A stretch of DNA of 64,000 nt from positions 186,001-250,000 of the forward strand of contig CBDCTQ010000062.1 of the NCBI GenBank assembly GCA_965222105.1, read 5' to 3'. Origin of the DNA: CALGLS01 sp965222105. GTDB lineage: Bacteria; Bacteroidota; Bacteroidia; Chitinophagales; Saprospiraceae. Of this stretch, positions 9,124 to 17,525 are shown one piece after another. Made by a program: the position numbers and the translations under genes. The first letter of the stretch is position 1, and the number at the start of each line of letters is the position of its first letter. The notes beneath the pieces were generated by a model. That model ran no database searches. It was given only the letters and a program-made list of their open reading frames with translations, and was not told the DNA's origin.

Positions 9124-9481
9124 AGTGGTGGGTTGTCTCTTCTATTCCATCCAATTCCACCAGAGGCGTCCCATCGCCAAAGTCCCAATAATGTGTTTCT
9201 GCTCCGGCATTATTGTTAATGGTAAAGGTATAGCTGGCGGGACAATCGTCTATTGGTGCAAAGCTAATGTCAGGGGGAACAGCGCCTTGCACATCAGAGA
9301 TCGTTACAGTCGTAGCTGCGGTGCCCGTGTTTCCGCAATAGTCCGTAGCCGTATAAATGACATTATAGCTACCCGCTTCTGTGAAAACCTGTGTTGGCTC
9401 CCATTCGGTAGAAATAAAATCGTCGGCGAATTCCCATAAGTGGGCGATTACGTTATCCATATTACTACTACTATTTTCCAA
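9053..9481 (-). CDS. Middle fragment: PKD domains (frame 2 of the broken gene)
   Basis: 142 codons with two PKD modules (HLWEFADDFISTEWEPTQVF and THYWDFGDGTPLVELDG). Upstream, the same frame is open through NTPTPAPVISGLNDQNC, a typical inter-domain linker that connects to the 9513-12479 frame when one base is skipped. Downstream, the module ends HHFAEVGDHTVYYAA and then continues as SNCEVAVTSELQ in the 8383-9123 frame. It has no plausible start of its own and should be read as part of the composite gene. Confidence 0.75.
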   Translation of the reverse strand: MENSSSNMDNVIAHLWEFADDFISTEWEPTQVFTEAGSYNVIYTATDYCGNTGTAATTVTISDVQGAVPPDISFAPIDDCPASYTFTINNNAGAETHYWDFGDGTPLVELDGIEETTHHFAEVGDHTVYYAAAFELRSSSNQ

Positions 9482-9512
9482 AGTAAACGAAACAATGTTG
9501 TTACAATTTTGA

Positions 9513-12479
9513 TCATTTAAACCACTTATTACCGGAGCAGGGGTCGGGGTGTTGAGTCACTGCCAGATTGTTGATGGTGGCTGTTTTCGTCATGTTACAG
9601 GCATCTGTAGCGGTATAATTTACCGTATAATCACCAGCTTGGGCAAATGTAAAATTGAAATCCTGGTAGGATGACGTGTGGATAATGTTACCACTTCCAT
9701 TCTCAATGGACCAATTGTGCGAAATGGCCTCCGTTTCGTGACTGGTAAATACCATGTCCAGGTTACAGGGGTCGTCATCACTATGGCTGATAATTGCATC
9801 ACTACTGACAACATCAAGCGGAACGGTTACGGTCTTTTCGGTGGTCACGGAGTGCCCGTTCAGGGTAAACTCATGTTCAATTACATATTCACCCTGGGTT
9901 GTGAAGGTAATAGTTGGTGTACCGGAATTGGGATTAGAAATGGTAACACCATTAGATGGCGAAACTGTCCACAGGTGGCTACCTAAACCGTCCAACAAAG
10001 CCCTGGCGTCAAGTGAAGTAGTAGAAGTTGCAAAACACAAACTGAAATCTGAAAAAGGGATACAGGTACTGTTTCCTTCAAAAGGATCGCCCTCCTCGGG
10101 TAGTACGAAAGTGATGGAGCCTTCGCCCCCCTGGTTACCAGGGTCGGTATCAAAGGTGAGTATGATCTCCTCGTATGCTCTGTCGGGTGATGAGATACAA
10201 ACTTCGAGGTTGCTCTGGTCATAGAATAAGGCACATGGTTCGTTGGTTTCTAAGGTAAGGGGGAATCCCATTTCCCCGACATCTACAGCAGTGGGGCTGA
10301 ATTGATCACCGAATACAGTAGAAGTTGGAAAATAGATAATTCCTGCCATGACATCGTTGTCTCCACCAGGATCTTTTACAACTGCATGAATGTTGCCGGG
10401 ATCATTGACATCGTCATCGTCAGGCAAAAGCTTTGAAACAGGCCCAGTAGGATAATAATTGCCTGCCGATTGACCAGGTGCTATAATGTAATAATAACCG
10501 TCATTCGCGGATTCATGAAGTATCCGGGCCATGAAAAGATCGGCCACCGGTGTCTTTTCATCTTCGCCGTCGTGAATAAACTCCCAATCTACCTCATCAT
10601 TATTTAACATTCCGGGGTCTGCGCTTATGGATATCTTGTGTTTATCCGGGAATACATAAGCAACATTGTCGTGAGTGATGTAATTAACATCGGAGTAGGT
10701 GTTTTCCATATCCCCAGGTTCTATTGTATTCGTTCCACCATTATCCAGAATAGCGTTTCCGTCCATCAAGCACTGGTTGATGGTGGTATGGGGGTTATTG
10801 CCGGTAATGTTGCTTCCCACAGCTATGATTTCCGTTCCGAAATGAAACCAGGATTTTCTGCCGTCGATATTTCCGGATGCCCCACCGCAATTGTAATTAT
10901 CACTCAATACCATTGCAGATGAACTATGATCCCCATTTCCTGTCGAGCCCACAAAATCATCATCATTTTTGGAGTGGTCGCAGGCACTATCATCTATCAA
11001 ATCAGGTACCACATCCGGGCTGGTAACTCCGGGTACTTTTGCCCAGTCCCATTGCGGAAATACATTGTAGTAGTCATCATTTTTTCCATTTCCATCAAAA
11101 TCTCCATCATATTTCAGTATATATTCATCTCCATCCTGGAAAATAAAAGTACAACCAAAAGGCAACCAATAACCCAGCAAGTTCTCATCGTTTTCGTTTT
11201 CGGTGCCTATTGTTCTACCCGAGGACATATGAATAGATGAAAAATACGACCCCGCTTCCATATGACTGACGTAGTCGGATGTCCAGAAGTGTTTGTTGCC
11301 GCTTATGCTTTGAAGCGTTTTATTGTCGATGGCCATTCGCATAGCCTCCAACTGGTCATAAGCGAGGGTACCGGTTCCGGCCACCAACTTAAGGCATTCC
11401 AGCACCCATTCTGGCACGGCCGCGTTGCTACCAGAGTAGGGTCGTGCTATGTCTCTACCATTGGCACTGTAGTCTGTATTATCAGCAGCGGTCATCCTTC
11501 GGGTTCCTTCCAGTACAAAATTTAAAAGCCGTTCTTTTGTTTCATTCGGTAAGAAATAATCATCATCTTCATCGCAATTCGCTAAAGAGGCGCCCCAGAC
11601 AGCTATTATTTCCAGGAATGACATGCCATAGCCACCATTGTATAATAAAGCACCGTGCTGGTGAAAGGAGTAGTCCCGCCGAATACCTTCTCGTTCCTCT
11701 TCAGGAACATTGGGGTCATTAGGGTTAAAATTCAAGACAAGACTTAATGCATCCAAGCCATTGTTGATTTGAACAGGGTCATTTGATAATAATCCTCTGA
11801 TCAACATACTACCGGCATTATCAGCCAGGTTAGCACCAGTATACAGCTCGAAATCATTGCAGTCTGTGTAGTTATCCGGCAGGTCATCGATGATGTGTTC
11901 AAGTAGCGTCTTCCCGTTGATTACGTCCGTGTTAGTAGAAAGGACATCCCAAAAAAAGAGACTTATTTTGTGTAGCTCGCGCTGTTTGCCTATGGTGTGT
12001 TGCCACCAATTCTCGCTACAGGGACAAACTGTCGCACATGGACAAGGATCAGGATCACAAGTTGGATTAGTCGGATAGTTGTACCAGAATTTTAAACCAT
12101 TGATGATGGCCGGTACTAAGTCTGCCTCTGTATAAGCCGTTCCGTTGCACGTTTCATTAAATGTAAAGCCGGATGTAATATAAGCTTCGCTCAAAGCAGT
12201 AAGATTCTCCATGTGATTAATCGGGTCCCATCCTGATCTTGAATGATCTTGATAATCTATGTCCCAAGATCCACCATAAAAGTCATCTTCAGGAGAACCG
12301 GGAACTTGCTCGCAAAGAAGATCAACAATATCATCAACGTCATCTGGATAGCTCAGCTCACCATTCATTAATAACTTATCACGTACTGCGTCTCGAAGAT
12401 CGTTAATGCTGCTGCACTGTCCCCAGACCACAGAACTCAGACAAAGTAAAATAGCAGCCGATAATATCAGTCGAAACAA
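9513..12479 (-). CDS. N-terminal fragment: polysaccharide lyase family 8 enzyme with signal peptide
   Basis: 988 codons beginning with TTG in the signal peptide (LILSAAILLCLSSVVWG). Residues about 25-400 form the PL8 alpha/alpha toroid: NWWQHTIGKQRE, YTGANLADNAGS (Asn217), SFHQHGALLYNGGYG (His275 and Tyr284, nine apart as in chondroitin AC and hyaluronan lyases) and NGRDIAR (Arg342, Arg346). Residues about 400-760 (MSSGRTIGTENENDENLLGY, DWAKVPGVTSPD) are the PL8 beta-sandwich. Two Ig/PKD-like domains follow. All catalytic residues are kept. PL8 enzymes cleave glycosaminoglycans, xanthan or similar acidic polymers by beta-elimination; the substrate cannot be told from sequence. The last about 10 codons before the stop at 9513 are out of frame (see composite). 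Confidence 0.85.
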   Translation of the reverse strand: MFRLILSAAILLCLSSVVWGQCSSINDLRDAVRDKLLMNGELSYPDDVDDIVDLLCEQVPGSPEDDFYGGSWDIDYQDHSRSGWDPINHMENLTALSEAYITSGFTFNETCNGTAYTEADLVPAIINGLKFWYNYPTNPTCDPDPCPCATVCPCSENWWQHTIGKQRELHKISLFFWDVLSTNTDVINGKTLLEHIIDDLPDNYTDCNDFELYTGANLADNAGSMLIRGLLSNDPVQINNGLDALSLVLNFNPNDPNVPEEEREGIRRDYSFHQHGALLYNGGYGMSFLEIIAVWGASLANCDEDDDYFLPNETKERLLNFVLEGTRRMTAADNTDYSANGRDIARPYSGSNAAVPEWVLECLKLVAGTGTLAYDQLEAMRMAIDNKTLQSISGNKHFWTSDYVSHMEAGSYFSSIHMSSGRTIGTENENDENLLGYWLPFGCTFIFQDGDEYILKYDGDFDGNGKNDDYYNVFPQWDWAKVPGVTSPDVVPDLIDDSACDHSKNDDDFVGSTGNGDHSSSAMVLSDNYNCGGASGNIDGRKSWFHFGTEIIAVGSNITGNNPHTTINQCLMDGNAILDNGGTNTIEPGDMENTYSDVNYITHDNVAYVFPDKHKISISADPGMLNNDEVDWEFIHDGEDEKTPVADLFMARILHESANDGYYYIIAPGQSAGNYYPTGPVSKLLPDDDDVNDPGNIHAVVKDPGGDNDVMAGIIYFPTSTVFGDQFSPTAVDVGEMGFPLTLETNEPCALFYDQSNLEVCISSPDRAYEEIILTFDTDPGNQGGEGSITFVLPEEGDPFEGNSTCIPFSDFSLCFATSTTSLDARALLDGLGSHLWTVSPSNGVTISNPNSGTPTITFTTQGEYVIEHEFTLNGHSVTTEKTVTVPLDVVSSDAIISHSDDDPCNLDMVFTSHETEAISHNWSIENGSGNIIHTSSYQDFNFTFAQAGDYTVNYTATDACNMTKTATINNLAVTQHPDPCSGNKWFK

Positions 12480-12495
12480 CCGATTATATATTAAA

Positions 12496-12505
12496 GGGGG
12501 GGGGG
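12496..12505. repeat. G10/C10 homopolymer at the 5' end of the PL8 gene
   Basis: Ten consecutive G on the plus strand, C10 on the coding strand. It lies 17 bp before the TTG that opens the 9513-12479 frame and 11 bp after a GTG (12519-12517) that is preceded by GAGAAG. With nine C the frame runs GTG AAA ACA CAT TAC CCC CCC CCT TTA into the signal peptide; with ten it stops after 11 codons. Such tracts are classic slipped-strand phase-variation sites. Confidence 0.8.
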
Positions 12506-12519
12506 TAATGTGTTTTCAC

Positions 12520-13256
12520 AAATGGCTTCTCACGAGGAGTGTTGCTAAAAAAGGGTCGGAATTTGGAATTCGATTTCATATTAAAAAGGTTTTGTGGAAG
12601 TCCACCACTACTCACAACCGGCACAACAATGCCATTCCGGCTATGAGCATAACACAGCCCTTGCCCTGTCGGTGGACGGGCTTCCGGTTAAGAAATACTT
12701 TACAGGGTGACTTTCGGTGCGGTCACAACAACCACAAAAAGTCACGCCGATCGGTGGAAGAAAAAATGTCAGTCAGGGTCTGTTATTATCCGGAAGAGGT
12801 GGTGTAGTTTTAGTTGTTCATGGCACCGGTTCCGGGGAGTTCGACGTCGAACATATATCAAAGGTAATCTTAATTTGTTATATATCATAATATTATAGAA
12901 AAAAATATACTCGTCTATCTACAAATCTTACATGCCAGACCGTTTACTATTGCTTAATATATCAAAAACCATTACCTTGTGTCAAATTAGTTTTCATAGC
13001 TTAATCCTGCCTGGTAACACAGGCAAATTGTAAAAGCCCGGTTCTCCGCCGGGCTTCTGCATTCTGTCACTCAACTTTGTCCCAAATCAAAAACCCATTT
13101 CCAATTCTCCCACCACCACACTATCTTGCCGGTGATTGAAAGGCAACCCAGTGCCGACCTCGATAGCAATCTGGATCGGTATCGGAACATTTTGAAACAT
13201 TTTTGAAAGGCCATCGCGGACAGGCTCCCCGATGGCCTTTTTTCTTGAAGCACACT
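12520..13256. other. Intergenic region with palindromes and hairpins, no gene seen
   Basis: About 740 bp between the divergent PL8 gene and the 13257 gene. Open frames here lack coding character. It contains GTGAC...GTCAC (about 12707-12727), a 14-bp perfect palindrome GTTCGACGTCGAAC (about 12838-12851), and hairpins TGCCTG-6-CAGGCA (13008-13025) and AAGCCCGG-7-CCGGGCTT (13034-13056, followed by TTTT on the minus strand), then the strong terminator at 13206-13243. It should contain the promoter of the PL8 gene; I could not fix one. Confidence 0.5.
13206..13243 (+). terminator. Strong rho-independent terminator just before a start codon
   Basis: Perfect 11-bp stem AAAGGCCATCG/CGATGGCCTTT (13206-13216 with 13230-13240), 13-base loop, running into TTTTTT (13238-13243). 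It is only 13 bp upstream of the ATG at 13257. No plus-strand gene ends nearby, so it either ends an unrecognised small RNA or acts as a leader attenuator for the 13257 gene. Confidence 0.65.
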
Positions 13257-13643
13257 ATGAAACACTTACTCACTGCCCACTTTTTAATAGCCGCTCTCAT
13301 CCTCCCTGCCCAGGAACCCCTCATCTACTTCGACAAAACCAGATGTCAAAAACAAGCAATAATCCACCTGGAACATGATGGCAAGTTTCCACATTCATTG
13401 GATGTAGGTAAACTTATCCCTGCCAACACTCCAGTCTCTGCGATAACCCTTTGGGAAAAAACAGATGCGCATTTTGAAAAAAAGAAACTCGTTTTCGGCA
13501 GCGAAAAAAGGATTCTTTTTGCGAGAACAGGGTTCTATATCCTCGTTGTTTTTGACCCTATCAATGCGCAGCTTATAGAAATATCCATCGGAGAAAAGGA
13601 AGTAAATATCATCCATTACATTAACTGCGTTCTGCATTATTGA
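13257..13643 (+). CDS. Small secreted hypothetical protein
   Basis: 128 residues starting MKHLLTAHFLIAALILPAQ, a signal peptide with cleavage near residue 19. The frame is open from 13203, but that part overlaps the terminator stem, so the ATG at 13257 is used. The mature part has alternating strands (KLIPANTPVSAITLWEKTD, RILFARTGFYILVVFD) and no recognised domain. It is one of three small exported proteins in a row (with 13943 and 14841). Confidence 0.55.
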   Translation: MKHLLTAHFLIAALILPAQEPLIYFDKTRCQKQAIIHLEHDGKFPHSLDVGKLIPANTPVSAITLWEKTDAHFEKKKLVFGSEKRILFARTGFYILVVFDPINAQLIEISIGEKEVNIIHYINCVLHY

Positions 13644-13887
13644 CGAGTCCTTCCAAAAATTCTCACTAACCCCATTCCCATTCATAAACCCAAACACGGC
13701 CAGCCACCATTCACTTGACTCCTACATCTAGTGCCCCTACTTTTATCCCAATAGTCACCTATGCCCAACGCCCCAAACTCCACTCTTCGCACTCCCTGTT
13801 CCATTCTCTGAATGGCGCAGGGAGTTTTACCATGAAGCATGGAGTGAAGGCAACGCCCTTCACTGGCAGAGCGGCACACCAAAACAC

Positions 13888-13920
13888 CGTGAAGGACTCC
13901 ACTTCGTTACGCCTTCACGG
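13888..13920. repeat. Dispersed palindrome, CCGTGAAGG family
   Basis: CCGTGAAGG (13888-13896) and CCTTCACGG (13912-13920) form a perfect 9-bp inverted repeat around CTCCACTTCGTTACG. The inner part and right arm match the element at 48319-48377 (ACTTCGctaACGC...CCTTCACGGC). A partial arm also occurs at about 13845. Confidence 0.7.
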
Positions 13921-13942
13921 CACGCCATAACACCACATCCCC

Positions 13943-14599
13943 ATGAAACCAAAAATCTCCATCACCCTCATCCTGCTTATTCTCCTCACCGCCTTTTTGA
14001 TTTTTGAAGCCTGTCAAAAAGAAACCTTGATTCCAGTCCCTCCAAAAATCAAGCAACTAAATTCAAGAAACAACTCCAACGATGAGAACAATTCTAATGT
14101 CCGATTAGGGGAAGTAAAAGAAAACCGCATAGCCAATTTTGTGGCTAACCTCAAGGCCAATGGAATAAATGTCCAAGACACTCAAAACTTCCTCCAAAAA
14201 TTCGGTAGCATCGAAGCCCGCCAACAACTCTCCAAACAACTGGCCATCAACCCCCTCAGTCTTTTAGTCCATCTAGAACTAGCCGATCTCCAACAACTCG
14301 GCCTCTCCGAAATCGACGCCCAAATGCTCCATTTTAGCCAATGGAACCACCAAAACCCCTTCACCGGAGAAGTGATGAACCGAAACACCCTCGCCCACGC
14401 CAACCCCGAAAAACTAATGATGGAGCTGGACGGATGGGCTGCCGGCAGCACCAATCGACTGGTACAAGATTACCAAATTGGTTTCCCGGAAATGGAAACC
14501 TGGATAAAGGCAGCCCAACAGGCGGGGACTTCCGCCATCGAATACCAAATCGAAGAACCCGAACAAGTGGAGGTCAAAGTGGCCAGCACTGAACTGTAA
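13943..14599 (+). CDS. Hypothetical lipoprotein
   Basis: 218 residues. MKPKISITLILLILLTAFLIFEAC ends in a lipobox-like FEAC (Cys24), predicting a lipid-anchored periplasmic or outer-membrane protein. The mature part is Gln/Asn-rich and mostly helical (residues 55-215), with no recognised domain. It begins 22 bp after the CCGTGAAGG palindrome. The GC content is higher than in the flanking mobile-element genes. Confidence 0.6.
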   Translation: MKPKISITLILLILLTAFLIFEACQKETLIPVPPKIKQLNSRNNSNDENNSNVRLGEVKENRIANFVANLKANGINVQDTQNFLQKFGSIEARQQLSKQLAINPLSLLVHLELADLQQLGLSEIDAQMLHFSQWNHQNPFTGEVMNRNTLAHANPEKLMMELDGWAAGSTNRLVQDYQIGFPEMETWIKAAQQAGTSAIEYQIEEPEQVEVKVASTEL

Positions 14600-14759
14600 A
14601 CACAATTGCTAAATTAACTTGGATTTAGCGGGCGGTTTTCCCCCACCGAAGGTCGGCAAGCTTTAGGGATTAAGGGCGCCTGTCTAGCCCGCGCTGCTGG
14701 ATAGATCAGCCAGATAGACGCGCAAGGAAAATCACCACTAAATTAGCATTTTAGCATAA

Positions 14760-14838
14760 CCCTAAAACTAAAAAACTAAAACCCCTAAAACCCTAAAACC
14801 CTAAAACCATAAAACCATAAAACCATAAAACCATAATG
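14760..14838. repeat. Octamer tandem repeat CCCTAAAA/CCATAAAA in a 5' leader
   Basis: Six perfect 8-bp units, three CCCTAAAA (14783-14806) then three CCATAAAA (14807-14830), followed by CCATAATG and preceded by degenerate CTAAAA units from 14760. The array ends two bases before the ATG at 14841. A mini-frame ATG CCA TGA (14836-14844) overlaps that start codon. The array is expected to vary in copy number by slippage. Confidence 0.85.
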
Positions 14839-14840
14839 CC

Positions 14841-15236
14841 ATGACAGCTCCCCTTAAAATCATCTTCGTCCTCATCGCATTCCTGATGGCCACCATCTTC
14901 ACCAACTGCACAAAGGAAGACCTGCCGCCTACACAAAGTATCGACAACAACAATACCACACAACACCTATCCTCCTCCGCCCACTGGAAAAACTACATCG
15001 AAAGAATCGCCACCACCCAGGACTTCGACTACCTCGAAATCTACGGCCCCACCGGCAAGTTGCTCTACCATTGGCACAACAGCGAAGTCCGCTTCGACCT
15101 CAACGCACCACAAGCCGTCGTCCTGATTTCAAAGTACAACAGCACCGCCATCCTCTATGACGACATCCTCAGCATCACTCGCGTAACGGACAAAACCGTT
15201 TCGGAGCAGTTAATGACTAAGGCGGAGGCTTCGTAG
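14841..15236 (+). CDS. Small hypothetical lipoprotein
   Basis: 131 residues starting MTAPLKIIFVLIAFLMATIFTNC, a lipoprotein signal with Cys23. The mature part has a YLEIYGPTGKLLYHW strand pair and a VVLISKYNSTAILYDDI segment, no known domain. The start codon directly abuts the octamer tandem array, which forms its leader, so expression may depend on array length. It is likely co-regulated or co-transferred with the small exported proteins upstream. Confidence 0.55.
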   Translation: MTAPLKIIFVLIAFLMATIFTNCTKEDLPPTQSIDNNNTTQHLSSSAHWKNYIERIATTQDFDYLEIYGPTGKLLYHWHNSEVRFDLNAPQAVVLISKYNSTAILYDDILSITRVTDKTVSEQLMTKAEAS

Positions 15237-15283
15237 TTCAATTCAGTGCATACCTGTTCCAGTTCAAAAACTCTAGGAGAAGA

Positions 15284-15493
15284 CTACTTTCTCCGGGAGT
15301 TTTCATTTTGTAGAATATAGCACTGCTTTCCAACTTCTCCAAATATTTCAAGATATCTGACTATCGTATCTGCTTTGATCTCCAAGGTCACTTTGGGATT
15401 TAAACCATACCATATTCCTTCAATGAACGGGGCAGGGAAAGATGGTTCTTCCCTATATGATACATTGGAAAAAGTACAACAGCTAAACACCAT
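15284..15493 (-). CDS. Possible small protein fragment
   Basis: 69 codons on the minus strand. The sequence IEGIWYGLNPKVTLEIKAD looks like real beta-strand coding sequence (lipocalin-like opening), but the start is poorly placed and no homologue is recognised. It may be the remnant of a longer exported protein. Confidence 0.3.
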   Translation of the reverse strand: MVFSCCTFSNVSYREEPSFPAPFIEGIWYGLNPKVTLEIKADTIVRYLEIFGEVGKQCYILQNENSRRK

Positions 15494-15638
15494 TCAAACA
15501 GAAAGAAGGTATGTCCTCATTTTTTGTGGTTAATCCAAAAACACCAACCTCACCCACCGACTTGGTTGCTTACTACTGGTTGAGATTCATAAATGAAGAC
15601 TCCGTGACCATTACAGTTCATCAACAAAACCTCTCAAA

Positions 15639-16505
15639 TCATCCCGTTACATCCTCAATGCCAAGATACAATTGGCGAATAATCCTGATCGCCTCTTCCT
15701 GTGTTTCATATGCTATAATTTTCGCCATTGCACTTGTGCTTTCGCTTTCTGTATTTTTGAGAAGAATACGCCTTACCCTGTTTAGCAATGTTTCCGTCTC
15801 TCTAATCATTACGCCAATTTTTCGTCCAATGTATCGGGCCGATACACATTCCGAATAGTTCTCCTCACCTTCCAATAGATCCAGAAGATCACTGTCATTC
15901 GCCACGATTTCTTCGACTTCAAGCAAGTACAGATTCCTGAATATGTATTCGATGTCCTGAATATCTTTTGAGCGCTCAGCAGGTCTGTCATCCCAGGCAA
16001 TGAGTTTTAATAGCACCACTCCAGGTAGCGAACTCACTTTTAATTCAAATCCCTGGTCTGTCTTAACAGTCTCTACAGCTAAATGAGCCTCTGAGAACCC
16101 AGGCATATTCAACACAATGGTTCGCTTTGCTTTTAGATAAACATCTCCTTTCTCATCTTCGATTTTCCCGAAAGGGAGTAAATCCAGCTCGTAGCTTTCT
16201 TTGAAAAGAAGCCGGTAGGGCTCCAATGCATGAGCGGTAAAACCATCTAAAGAGAGAAGCACCGATTTTATTCGATTGAATTCTTTTTCATCAGCCACCA
16301 TCACGGCCAAATCCAAGTCTTTTGTTTTTCTTGACGGCGGACCGGTGTGCCCCTTTGCAAAAAACTCAACATCACGTGCAAAGGCACCTACCACAAAATA
16401 GGAAACCGACAACTGGTTAAAAACAGGTATGACGCCATGAAGGATTTCTATCACAACGTCATCTGTAATCTCATTCAACAAAATAGGACGATAGCGATTG
16501 CTCAT
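15639..16505 (-). CDS. AbiEii-like nucleotidyltransferase toxin
   Basis: 288 residues from the ATG at 16505 (open to 16562). Residues 36-70 carry the DNA polymerase beta-type nucleotidyltransferase signature: FVVGAFARDVEF (Gly40, Arg44, Asp45) and KTKDLDLAVMV with the metal-binding DxD (Asp63, Asp65). A LPGVVLLKLIAWDDRPAERSKDIQDI segment further on is typical of AbiEii/MNT-like proteins. In type IV systems such toxins modify tRNA or other targets and stop growth on phage infection. The start overlaps the end of the antitoxin gene by about 35 bp, implying translational coupling. Confidence 0.75.
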   Translation of the reverse strand: MSNRYRPILLNEITDDVVIEILHGVIPVFNQLSVSYFVVGAFARDVEFFAKGHTGPPSRKTKDLDLAVMVADEKEFNRIKSVLLSLDGFTAHALEPYRLLFKESYELDLLPFGKIEDEKGDVYLKAKRTIVLNMPGFSEAHLAVETVKTDQGFELKVSSLPGVVLLKLIAWDDRPAERSKDIQDIEYIFRNLYLLEVEEIVANDSDLLDLLEGEENYSECVSARYIGRKIGVMIRETETLLNRVRRILLKNTESESTSAMAKIIAYETQEEAIRIIRQLYLGIEDVTG

Positions 16506-17487
16506 ATATTCTCTTTGCCGTTTCAAAATTTCGATTGTCACTGGTACCAACCAAATCCGCATACACCAATAGGGGATTTACGATTTTGAGGTTTTCATCT
16601 ACAAATTCTGCCTCCTCACCATTCCAAAAAATACGGTACAACCTTACATTCCCTTCTTTTGGATCTGGGACCAAATGCAACTGTTTTAAAAGTTCGTGAT
16701 TACTATTGTTAGAGTAAATAGTCCAGGCACCAGGAGAAAGGTAATTTGTCAACAAGTCACCGGCAGGTTCTCCTCCCCAGAAAGTCTCTTTGCCCAGTTT
16801 CATTTTTTTCCACTTATTGACCTTTCCAGGCAAAAAACTAAATTGACCTCTGAACAAAGAAGGTTTCAACTTTTCATTATAAGCCTGCACCCAACGTTCT
16901 AAAAGTTCGCTTCTATTATCCAGTCTCCTTGTCTTTTCATTAATTTGAATGAGGTGATTTTTATTTTTCAAATCCGTTAAAATCCCTCCAATGGTGCTCT
17001 TTGAAATATTCGCAGCATTGGCCATAACACTATAAGATTGATTGACTAAATCTTCATTCAACAACAAAGCATAAAGGAGTTTGATCCCATTTTTGTTGAG
17101 AGATGTATATTTTAGCTTTCCGCCAAAACCATCTACTTTTTTGCCTTCAATTTCAATGTACAACCCCTCCTCATTTTTGATGAAACAATTACCTGCTGCA
17201 TCTAAATAGTTGATGTTTTCTTTTTTTAAAATTTCCTTCGATGAAGCCGAGATGGACTTTGCTACCAACAACCGAAAACCATGAACCCCTCGCGCCATTC
17301 GCATTAATATACCAGGCAAATTGGTTTTATGAATCGCCTTTTTTACCTCCACAGAGTAAGTAGTTGCTGTTCCAATTTTAAGCACGGCATTAGCCTCCTC
17401 GTTCTTACTCTCCATAAGAAGTACAGGCAACTGAACCCACCGCTTCAGGTTCTCAACGGCATAGTAAAGAATGTCGTTATTAAGCAT
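16471..17487 (-). CDS. AbiEi-like antitoxin/transcriptional repressor
   Basis: 338 residues. The N-terminal about 110 residues include INYLDAAGNCFI, a motif seen in the AbiEi family antitoxins of Bacteroidota. Residues about 130-185 form a winged HTH (SYSVMANAANISKSTIGGIL then TDLKNKNHL), and the C-terminal half has SPGAWTIYSN and NPLLVYADLV segments typical of the family. It is first in a two-gene operon with the nucleotidyltransferase and probably represses that operon through its own promoter (17526-17557) as well as neutralising the toxin. Confidence 0.7.
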   Translation of the reverse strand: MLNNDILYYAVENLKRWVQLPVLLMESKNEEANAVLKIGTATTYSVEVKKAIHKTNLPGILMRMARGVHGFRLLVAKSISASSKEILKKENINYLDAAGNCFIKNEEGLYIEIEGKKVDGFGGKLKYTSLNKNGIKLLYALLLNEDLVNQSYSVMANAANISKSTIGGILTDLKNKNHLIQINEKTRRLDNRSELLERWVQAYNEKLKPSLFRGQFSFLPGKVNKWKKMKLGKETFWGGEPAGDLLTNYLSPGAWTIYSNNSNHELLKQLHLVPDPKEGNVRLYRIFWNGEEAEFVDENLKIVNPLLVYADLVGTSDNRNFETAKRIYEQSLSSYFVE

Positions 17488-17525
17488 TGTTCGTATTTAT
17501 ATAATATCCTAATAAAGTGAACACA

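Larger units (their letters stand above)
5577..12519 (-). pseudogene. Frameshifted giant gene: PL8 lyase + PKD array + beta-helix + T9SS domain (composite)
   Basis: Four minus-strand open frames (9513-12479, 9053-9481, 8383-9123, 5577-8474) join into one protein of about 2300 residues. At each junction the downstream frame continues the interrupted sequence after one extra base is ignored: TPTPAP linker at about 9538-9553, end of a PKD domain at about 9078-9092, and the PKD consensus HPDYFYSDPGS|YDVSLT at about 8385-8393. All three shifts are +1 insertions. A fourth +1 position is the C10 tract at 12496-12505, where nine C would link a GTG start at 12519 to the signal peptide. The gene is either a decaying pseudogene, a phase-variable gene, or carries insertion errors in the sequence. 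Confidence 0.75.

Noticed and set aside
8383..9553. Programmed +1 frameshifting in the PL8/PKD gene, since all three upstream frames end at TGA
   Set aside because: The domain sequence already moves to the new frame upstream of two of the three stops (TPTPAP linker, AASNCEV), so slippage at the stop codon does not explain them. Insertions or errors fit better.
12406..12898. Plus-strand frames at the start of the 12.5-13.2 kb gap
   Set aside because: Composition is unlike coding sequence, with Thr/His/Arg runs, and the first overlaps the PL8 signal peptide. No homologous pattern.
14783..14830. Telomere-like CCCTAAAA repeats as evidence of a eukaryotic origin or a linear replicon end
   Set aside because: Only six units, two variants, embedded between bacterial lipoprotein genes. 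A simple slippage array is the better explanation.
15511..15858. Plus-strand 115-codon frame beside the AbiE-like toxin
   Set aside because: Its second half is antisense to the toxin gene, and the Ser/Ile/Leu-rich stretch is typical of a shadow of an acidic helical protein.
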